Both the position numbers and the translations under genes were made by a program. This document shows, one piece after another, positions 58,254 to 64,000 of a DNA stretch of 64,000 nucleotides (position 1 is the stretch's first letter; each line of letters begins with the position of its first letter). The notes beneath the pieces are model-generated. The model made no database searches and was not told the DNA's origin. It saw only the letters and a list, made by a program, of their open reading frames with translations. The stretch is from the NCBI GenBank assembly GCA_002311665.1, contig DBYX01000007.1, positions 62,001 to 126,000 on the forward strand, given 5' to 3'. This DNA comes from Lachnoclostridium sp. UBA1175. GTDB lineage: Bacteria > Bacillota > Clostridia > Lachnospirales > Lachnospiraceae.

Positions 58254-59003
58254 ATGCGGTACGAGGAATTCACGATCGAAGGCCGGAACGCGGTGCTTGA
58301 GGCATTTCGCGCAGGCAAGACCATAGATAAGATTTTCGTGCAGAACGGCTGTAAGGACGGGCCGATCCAGTCCATTTTGCGCGAGGCCAGGAAGGGTGAC
58401 ACGATCATCAATTTCGTGGAGAAAGAGCGCCTCGACCAGATGAGCACGAGCGGCAAACACCAGGGCGTGATCGCACAGGCCGCGGCGTACGAGTACGCGG
58501 AGGTGGAGGACATCCTCGCGGCCGCATCGGCGAAGGGCGAGGACCCGTTCATTCTTGTGCTGGACGGCATCGAGGATCCGCACAATCTCGGCGCGATCAT
58601 CCGTACTGCCAACCAGGCCGGAGCACATGGCATCATCATACCGAAGAGGCGCGCCGCGGGTCTGACGGCCGTGGTGGCGAGGACCAGCGCGGGCGCGATC
58701 AACTACACGCCGGTGGCAAAGGTGACGAACATCGTGCGGACGATGGAGGACCTGAAGAAGCGCGGCATCTGGTTCGTGTGCGCGGATATGGACGGCGACG
58801 TGATGTACCGCGTGAATATGACCGGGCCGATCGGACTCGTCATCGGCAACGAGGGAAACGGCGTGAGCCGTCTCGTGAAGGAGACGTGCGATCTCACGGC
58901 GTCCATCCCGATGAAGGGCGACGTGGATTCGCTCAATGCGTCGGTTGCGGCGGGGATACTCGCGTACGAGATCGTGAGACAGCGCGCGGGCAAAAACGGC
59001 TGA
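58254..59003 (+). CDS. rlmB: 23S rRNA 2'-O-methyltransferase RlmB-type (SpoU family)
   Basis: 249 residues. N-terminal L30e-like domain (EEFTIEGRNAVLEAFRAGKTIDKIFV) and a C-terminal SPOUT knot. Motifs: DGIEDPHNLGAIIRTANQAGAHGII (motif 1), GLVIGNEGNGVSRLV (motif 2) and SLNASVAAGILAYEIVRQR (motif 3). It methylates the ribose of G2251-type positions of 23S rRNA, or another tRNA/rRNA site; the subtype is inferred from gene order. ATG at 58254 follows GGAGGGACT. Confidence 0.92.
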   Translation: MRYEEFTIEGRNAVLEAFRAGKTIDKIFVQNGCKDGPIQSILREARKGDTIINFVEKERLDQMSTSGKHQGVIAQAAAYEYAEVEDILAAASAKGEDPFILVLDGIEDPHNLGAIIRTANQAGAHGIIIPKRRAAGLTAVVARTSAGAINYTPVAKVTNIVRTMEDLKKRGIWFVCADMDGDVMYRVNMTGPIGLVIGNEGNGVSRLVKETCDLTASIPMKGDVDSLNASVAAGILAYEIVRQRAGKNG

Positions 59004-59024
59004 TCAAGAGGCGTTTGATTGACT

Positions 59025-59741
59025 ATGGAGATACGGAAGATCGCGACAATTCACAACGATTACACGGAGCGCTTCGGGGTTCCCAGACAGAGCGGCCTGG
59101 CGCCGGAGGTGCGCAGCCGTATTGTTTTTGAGAAGGAATACCGCAACCCGGATGCACTGCGCGGGATCGAAGGGTTTTCACACCTTTGGCTGATCTGGGA
59201 GTTCGACCGCATCGAGAGAGACGGGAGCTACCGGCCGATGGTGCGCCCGCCGAAACTCGGGGGCAACACACGCGTCGGCGTATGGGCGACACGCTCGCCG
59301 TACCGTCCGAACCCGCTCGGGCTGACGGTCGTGCGGCTCGTGGGTACGGAACAGACAGCAGAGGGACCGGTGCTGGTCGTAGAGGGGGCGGATCTGATGA
59401 ACGGCACCCCGATCTACGATATCAAGCCGTATGTGCCGTACGCGGACTGTGTCGCGGGAGCCGTCGGAGGATTTGCCGACGAACACGCGGGTGAGAGGCT
59501 TCGGGTAACCGTCCCGGAGGAGGTGCGAGCCGCCGCAGCGTCTGCCGGGCACGGAGAGGAATGGCTTGCGGCTCTTGCAAAGGTCCTGTCGGCAGACCCG
59601 CGGCCGGCTTACCAGGATGATCCGCAGAGAAGATACGGAATGCGTTACGGTGATGCGGAGGTGGCGTTCGTCGTGAACGGCGGGGAACTGACCGTGACGG
59701 AGATCGCAAACGTTGTGCCGGAGGATGCGCAAACCCTGTAA
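59025..59741 (+). CDS. trmO: TrmO-type tRNA methyltransferase (TsaA/YaeB family)
   Basis: 238 residues. TrmO methylates the N6-threonylcarbamoyl group of tRNA A37. Conserved blocks: FGVPRQSGLAPE, IEGFSHLWLIWEFD, RPPKLGGNTRVGVWATRSPYRPNPLGLTVV, and GTPIYDIKPYVPYAD. The C-terminal TsaA-like end (~175-238, QDDPQRRYGMRYGDAEVAFVV) is present. ATG at 59025 is used here; a TTG at 59019 sits at better spacing (7 bp) from AAGAGG and may be the true start, adding two residues. Confidence 0.9.
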   Translation: MEIRKIATIHNDYTERFGVPRQSGLAPEVRSRIVFEKEYRNPDALRGIEGFSHLWLIWEFDRIERDGSYRPMVRPPKLGGNTRVGVWATRSPYRPNPLGLTVVRLVGTEQTAEGPVLVVEGADLMNGTPIYDIKPYVPYADCVAGAVGGFADEHAGERLRVTVPEEVRAAAASAGHGEEWLAALAKVLSADPRPAYQDDPQRRYGMRYGDAEVAFVVNGGELTVTEIANVVPEDAQTL

Positions 59742-59750
59742 ACACAGGCG

Positions 59751-59824
59751 ATTTTCCGCATCGGACGGCCTGGGCGGGGCATTGTCCGGAGGAGCGGAGT
59801 GCCCGCATTGCGGATACGGAAAAT
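59751..59824 (+). repeat. Nested palindrome between trmO and the surface-protein gene
   Basis: Outer arms 59751-59765 and 59810-59824 pair over 12 of 15 bases, with ATTTTCCG/CGGAAAAT at the base. Inside, GCGGGGCA (59774-59781) pairs with TGCCCGC (59800-59806) around one bulge. No T run follows, so it is not a classic terminator. The 227-bp gap also holds the promoter at 59862. Confidence 0.5.
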
Positions 59825-59861
59825 GAGCGACTGAAAATATCGGATTACATGATATTTCCGG

Positions 59862-59891
59862 TTGCTTTTTTGTTGTGTCGTGTGTTACAAT
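59862..59891 (+). promoter_or_regulatory. Promoter of the surface-protein gene
   Basis: -35 TTGCTT (59862-59867), 18-bp spacer, -10 TACAAT (59886-59891). The leader is about 70 nt. Confidence 0.65.
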
Positions 59892-59968
59892 GTCACTGAT
59901 AATGCTTTAGTGTGTCAGTGTGCTGAAAGCATAGGTCAAAAACTATAAAATGGGAGGTTTGGAAGAAA

Positions 59969-62900
59969 ATGACGAGACGTAGATTCCGTATGATCATCAT
60001 GAGCGTGCTTATGCTTACCGCCGTGCTGATCATGGGAAAAAACAATGTTGCGTCAGCGGATGAATATGATATCGCAGACGGCGATATTGTCATTCATGCG
60101 TATGCAGACGGAACGCAGACGGTGTCTCAGGACGGAGCAGATCCCGTGGAGGATGCAAATCCGGTCCTCTACGGCGATTCGTACTATGACTGGTACAAAG
60201 TCACCATCATCTCGGATGAAGACGCCGAAGCGTACGTGACGTTCAGAGATCTGGTCATCGAGGCCGGGTATGCGACATTCTATGAGTACGGTACTATGTC
60301 GCCGGCAGTCTCCGTGTCCGGTGCGGGAACTACCACGATCGAGATGGATATGAACAATATCTTCACGATAAATCAGCAGAGCGAGTGGTGCTATCCTGCG
60401 ATCGAGAAACTGGACGACGGTAAACTGATCTTCACCGATTACGATCAGAACGGTTCGATCACCGCAAAGGGCGGTTTCGGATCGGCGGCTATCGGCGGTG
60501 CTCCCGGACAGGGTGTGAAGAACATTACGGTAGACAGCGGTGTTGTGATCGCAGTGGGCGGTTACGGTGCTGCAGGTATCGGTAGCGGTGTGCTTACCGA
60601 GGATGATACCGATGTTGTGGTTTCCGGAATCGTTGTTTCCGGCAATGCGAAGGTTTGTGTTGCTCCGGGATATTGCTATGAAGACGCAAGCCTCGCGGCG
60701 GCAATCGGATACGGCACCGACTATGAAGAAAAAAATGCCAAGAGAGGCAAGAAAGTTACTCCTACGACGAAGAATCTTTACGATGTAGGTTACGTCAGGA
60801 CATATGAGAACAACGGTGATGACTGGCTTGCCGGAATGATCATGTTCGATTATTATGAGGACATCGATTTCGAAGAAGAGATCTGCGGTACGGTTACGAC
60901 ATACGGTCTCTGGGTCGGCGGAACGCTGGTAACGTCTAAGAACGCGGCCAATATCAAGGCTTCCATTCCGGCGAACAACGATAAGAGAGACGACAAGGTA
61001 GTGTATTCCGGTAAGGCAAGTTATGATCCCGATACGAAAACACTTACCCTGACAAACTATCAGTATGAAGGTCCCGGCCATTATTTCCATGGCGATTCCG
61101 CCGCATCCTGCATTCACTATGAGGGGAAGGGCAATACGCAAGAGACATTGACGATCATTGTCAACGGCGAGAACTCTGTCACGCAGGCCAAGAACGCCAT
61201 CTCCACATATGGAATCACGACACGCAGCTGGGTTTATACGGACAGTGATAATATTTCCGATCCGGAACCGGCACGGCTCGATGTTGTGATCAAGGGAACC
61301 GGAAGTCTGGATGTAACTGCGGGCTTTGCAGATACGGAAGAGTTTTTGAAGTACTGGCACGGGTATGCTTACGGCTATGGCTACGAGTATGAGGACGCGT
61401 ACTTCTACGATTACGATAATTACCGCCCCGCCGCACACGGCAAGTCGATGTTTGAAAGCATTGCGATCGCCGCGAACAGCGGTTCGCTGATCATCGAGGG
61501 TGCCAAGGTTACGGCTGTCGGCGGCAATATCAAGGCGGGCTCCGGATACGCTGAGCCCTGGACGGAAGGTGTGTACTGCGATGACCGTCTTTTGATCGAC
61601 AGCGGTGAGCTTGTTGCCAAGGCCGGTAATATCCCGCGCGGTGTCTCCATCGGTGTTGAAGTATGTAACGGCATCGAGGTTGAGAGCGGTATCCTGAAGG
61701 CGGAGGGCGGAGCGTACGACGCTGCTCTCAAAGTGGAACTGCAGACGCGCGGTGTTAACACGAACAACGGTAAGTGCATTATCATGGGTGTTGCGACCGT
61801 TCAGCTTGACATCGATGTTGAAACGGAAGAAGTGGATGAGGGCTACGAAGGTCCTATCATCGTGGTCGGCAAGGATGTCACCACCGTGGATCTCATCGGA
61901 GCATTGGCTTCCAACCTGCCGATCCGGAATGAGATCACGGGTCTCGGCTGGGCCGATAAGGACGAGGCTGAGGATTCCGAGGCGATCGCCGTCAACGAGG
62001 ACGGTATGTTCTACGACTATGAGAGAGTGAGATTCCACACGCATAAGTTCACATACACGGCCGATGGAGATACGATCACCGCGAAGTGCGCGGATGATGA
62101 CTGCGATATCCAGACCGGTCTCGAGCTGACGATCAGCGCTCCGGAGAATACGGACTACGATGGTCAGCCTAAGGAAGCTACTCTGAACGATGATTACAAC
62201 ACTACGGCATTCCCTGGTGAGTACACGATCTTTTACAAGCAGGACGGCGCTGAGGTTTCCGAGGTTGTGGCTGCCGGAGATTACTCCGCAGAAGTTACAG
62301 TGGAAGATGCTACTGCGATCGTAGAGTTCACGATCGAGAAGGCTCCTTTCGAAGTTGAGGCTCCGAGCGACCTTACTGCGGTATACGGACAGACGCTTGC
62401 GGATGTTGAACTTCCCGAAGTGTCTGACGGAGAGTGGATCTGGGATGATGATTCGACCGATGTCGGTGATGTCGGAACGAAGGCTTTCCCTGCCATTTTC
62501 AACCCGGATGACGGCAACTACGCATCGGTTACGGTGGATGTTGATGTGACGGTCACGAGCGCAGAAGTCTCGATCGTTGCGGACGACAACGAAAAAGTGT
62601 ACGGCGAGGAAGATCCGGAACTGACAGCTACTGTCGACGGATTGATCGGTAAAGATCAGGTTGAGTACACGGTTGAGCGCGAAGAGGGTGAGGACGCAGG
62701 TACCTATGAGATCGTCGTGAAGGCGGAAGCCGATCAGGGCAACTATACGGTATCCGTGACCAACGGCGAGTTTATCATTAAGAAGGCTCCCGCTCCCGAA
62801 CTTACCGATGATATGAAGCCGAAGCCGAAGGATCTCACGGAGAACGGCGAAGACCAGACTCTTCTGGATCCTCCGAAGATTCTTCCGAACGGATACGAAG

Positions 62901-63883
62901 AGATCAAGTACAGTGATGACGGCGGAAAGACCTGGTCGGATACGATCCCGACGGGCAAGGATGCCGGCGAGTATATCGTAGACGTTCAGTATGTGGGCGA
63001 CAAGAACCACGAGACATTTAACGGAGAGCCCATCACGGTTAAGATCAAGGCTCTGTTCACCGTAGTATGGCTTGACAGCGAAGGCACTGAGATCGATCGT
63101 CAGACATACACGGAGGGCGAGGAGGAGCCTACGACCGATAAGGTTCCCGCCAAGGCAGAGGATGAGAATTTCACCTATGAGTTCTCCGGTTGGGACGAAG
63201 GCGTGAAGAGCGGCAATACGACGACCTACAAGCCTGAGTTCACCGCTAAGGCGAAGAGCGCTTACACCGTGATCTGGTTGAACGGCGACGGAACCGAACT
63301 CGACAGCAAGAACTATTACGAGGGCGAGGAAGAGCCTACGACGGACAAGATCCCGACCAAGGCAGAGGATGAGAATGTTTATACCTTTGCCGAGTGGGAA
63401 CTTGCTTCCGAGGAAGGTCTGACGAAGACCTACAAGCCTTTGTTTGTGGCTGTTCCGAAGGAACTTTACTACTTCGTTGAAGGCGGCGTCTTCGAGTGGA
63501 AGAAGGGTTCGAACAACTCGATCGTTATTACCGTAAAGCGCGCGATCGACGATGAGACCTGCTTCGGCCACTTCACCGGCGTAAAGATCGGTGATGTGAT
63601 CTTTGTCTCCGGACAGGATTTCGATGCGGTTTCCGGCAGTACGGTTGTTACGCTGAAGGCAGCTGCTCTTGACAAGCTTAATGTCGGCGAGTATCCGATC
63701 TCGATCATCTTCGATGACGGTGAGGCTACCGCAACGATGAAGATCCTCGCAGCAGACGAGGAGCCTTCCGTGAAGACCGGCGACACCGGCAAGATGATCC
63801 TCTGGATCGTTCTCGCACTTGCTTCCGCAGGAGCATTGGCCGGCATCATCGTCGTGAGACGTCGTAAGTCGGAAGACAGATAA
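59969..63883 (+). CDS. Large cell-surface protein with MBG and InlB-type repeats and C-terminal anchor
   Basis: 1304 residues. Signal peptide (~1-31, cleavage near ASA-DEY). The N-terminal half has Gly-rich beta-helix-type repeats (GSAAIGGAPG, GGYGAAGIGSGV) up to ~650. A ~100-residue unknown part follows, then MBG-type domains (~790-960; YGQTLADVELPEV, KVYGEEDPELTATV), a further Ig-like segment and two InlB-type repeats (~1030-1160; YTVIWLNGDGTEL, YTEGEEEPTTDK). The last ~40 residues form a sortase-type end: VKTGD, a helix (MILWIVLALASAGALAGIIVV) and the basic RRRKSEDR. Probably a cell-wall-attached adhesin or carbohydrate-binding protein. No enzymatic domain recognised. The start follows TGGGAGGTTTGGAAGAAA. 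Confidence 0.85.
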   Translation: MTRRRFRMIIMSVLMLTAVLIMGKNNVASADEYDIADGDIVIHAYADGTQTVSQDGADPVEDANPVLYGDSYYDWYKVTIISDEDAEAYVTFRDLVIEAGYATFYEYGTMSPAVSVSGAGTTTIEMDMNNIFTINQQSEWCYPAIEKLDDGKLIFTDYDQNGSITAKGGFGSAAIGGAPGQGVKNITVDSGVVIAVGGYGAAGIGSGVLTEDDTDVVVSGIVVSGNAKVCVAPGYCYEDASLAAAIGYGTDYEEKNAKRGKKVTPTTKNLYDVGYVRTYENNGDDWLAGMIMFDYYEDIDFEEEICGTVTTYGLWVGGTLVTSKNAANIKASIPANNDKRDDKVVYSGKASYDPDTKTLTLTNYQYEGPGHYFHGDSAASCIHYEGKGNTQETLTIIVNGENSVTQAKNAISTYGITTRSWVYTDSDNISDPEPARLDVVIKGTGSLDVTAGFADTEEFLKYWHGYAYGYGYEYEDAYFYDYDNYRPAAHGKSMFESIAIAANSGSLIIEGAKVTAVGGNIKAGSGYAEPWTEGVYCDDRLLIDSGELVAKAGNIPRGVSIGVEVCNGIEVESGILKAEGGAYDAALKVELQTRGVNTNNGKCIIMGVATVQLDIDVETEEVDEGYEGPIIVVGKDVTTVDLIGALASNLPIRNEITGLGWADKDEAEDSEAIAVNEDGMFYDYERVRFHTHKFTYTADGDTITAKCADDDCDIQTGLELTISAPENTDYDGQPKEATLNDDYNTTAFPGEYTIFYKQDGAEVSEVVAAGDYSAEVTVEDATAIVEFTIEKAPFEVEAPSDLTAVYGQTLADVELPEVSDGEWIWDDDSTDVGDVGTKAFPAIFNPDDGNYASVTVDVDVTVTSAEVSIVADDNEKVYGEEDPELTATVDGLIGKDQVEYTVEREEGEDAGTYEIVVKAEADQGNYTVSVTNGEFIIKKAPAPELTDDMKPKPKDLTENGEDQTLLDPPKILPNGYEEIKYSDDGGKTWSDTIPTGKDAGEYIVDVQYVGDKNHETFNGEPITVKIKALFTVVWLDSEGTEIDRQTYTEGEEEPTTDKVPAKAEDENFTYEFSGWDEGVKSGNTTTYKPEFTAKAKSAYTVIWLNGDGTELDSKNYYEGEEEPTTDKIPTKAEDENVYTFAEWELASEEGLTKTYKPLFVAVPKELYYFVEGGVFEWKKGSNNSIVITVKRAIDDETCFGHFTGVKIGDVIFVSGQDFDAVSGSTVVTLKAAALDKLNVGEYPISIIFDDGEATATMKILAADEEPSVKTGDTGKMILWIVLALASAGALAGIIVVRRRKSEDR
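63115..63377 (+). repeat. Near-identical InlB-type repeats in the surface gene
   Basis: The blocks beginning at about 63115 and 63319 share a nearly identical ~55-bp stretch coding for GEEEPTTDK(V/I)P(A/T)KAEDEN, 204 bp apart, which could recombine. Confidence 0.7.
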
Positions 63884-63896
63884 TCAAGATGAAACG

Positions 63897-63931
63897 ACAG
63901 GACCGGGGAGTTCATTCCCGGTCCTGTTTTT
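63897..63931 (+). terminator. Terminator after the surface-protein gene
   Basis: ACAGGACCGGG (63897-63907) pairs with CCCGGTCCTGT (63917-63927), followed by TTTT. Confidence 0.9.
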
Positions 63932-63968
63932 GGCTTTTCATGATTTGTAAAATCGATGAAAATAGTTC

Positions 63969-63997
63969 TTGCAAATGCGGCAGGCTTGTGGTATAGT
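63969..63997 (+). promoter_or_regulatory. Promoter of the next gene (outside the window)
   Basis: -35 TTGCAA (63969-63974), 17-bp spacer, -10 TATAGT (63992-63997). The gene it serves lies beyond base 64000. Confidence 0.65.
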
Positions 63998-64000
63998 AGC

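Noticed and set aside
60053..63571. A very long open frame (about 1170 codons) on the minus strand opposite the surface-protein gene
   Set aside because: It is the mirror of a real gene with strong codon bias. It has no ribosome site and no recognisable domains, while the + strand frame has a signal peptide, domains and an anchor.
1..64000. CRISPR arrays, IS elements, prophage or integrase genes
   Set aside because: No regularly spaced direct repeats, transposase or integrase motifs were seen. The repeats present are protein-coding stalk or domain repeats.

Overview
The window reads as a chromosomal segment of a Gram-positive, low-redox Clostridia bacterium, most likely a GC-rich Lachnospirales relative. 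Grounds: SigA-type promoters (TTGACA or TTGCWT, about 17 bp, TATAAT), strong AGGAGG ribosome sites, many GTG/TTG starts, the Firmicutes gene orders smc-ftsY, recA-recX, ytfI-ytfJ, rpmB-asp23-fakA-like-recG and cysS-mrnC-rlmB, a two-gene SUF system, a Na+-pumping biotin decarboxylase cluster and a non-LPXTG sortase-type anchor. The species is not identifiable from sequence alone. No IS element, prophage, integrase, CRISPR array or rRNA was seen; coding density is high and most genes lie on the + strand.

Layout. 1-3178: 3' end of smc, then ftsY. 3307-12473: three tandem paralogues with an N-terminal zinc ribbon, one membrane helix and a shared outer domain; two of them also carry two tandem ABC-type solute-binding domains, with no transporter nearby. 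12683-14712: recA (with a LexA box) and recX. 14716-20257: five-gene biotin carboxyltransferase / sodium-pump operon. 20291-22485: a sigma factor followed by a membrane-anchored serpin whose N-terminus looks like an anti-sigma segment. 22845-26131: cysteine desulfurase and a large two-part methyltransferase. 26161-28790 (minus): PHP phosphatase and RqcH/NFACT. 28919-33359: rhomboid-like zinc-ribbon protein, two unknown proteins, YtfI and YtfJ. 33459-38095: rpmB, Asp23, fatty-acid-kinase-like protein, recG. 38132-43844: two polytopic membrane proteins flanking a family 2 glycosyltransferase. 43883-45181 (minus): CorC/HlyC-type protein. 45465-49069: sufC-sufBD, an MBL lipoprotein, cytidine deaminase, tRNA-Met. 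48794-49787 (minus): barstar and a membrane-tethered barnase. 49958-52429: secreted Ig-like/LRR protein. 52475-59741: ispF, tex, pyridoxal kinase, cysS, mrnC, rlmB, trmO. 59969-63883: large surface protein.

How parts may work together. The carboxyltransferase cluster has both a 12S-like (CoA-ester) and a 5S-like (oxo-acid) subunit around one biotin carrier and one Na+-pump subunit, so it could move carboxyl groups between methylmalonyl-CoA and pyruvate or decarboxylate them to drive Na+ export. The stretch also holds several cell-surface devices: the tethered solute-binding proteins, the sigma/serpin pair, the tethered barnase with its cytoplasmic inhibitor, the glycan-type membrane cluster and two big secreted proteins. 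The sigma/serpin pair, the double solute-binding array and the tethered barnase are the strongest candidates for something not well described.
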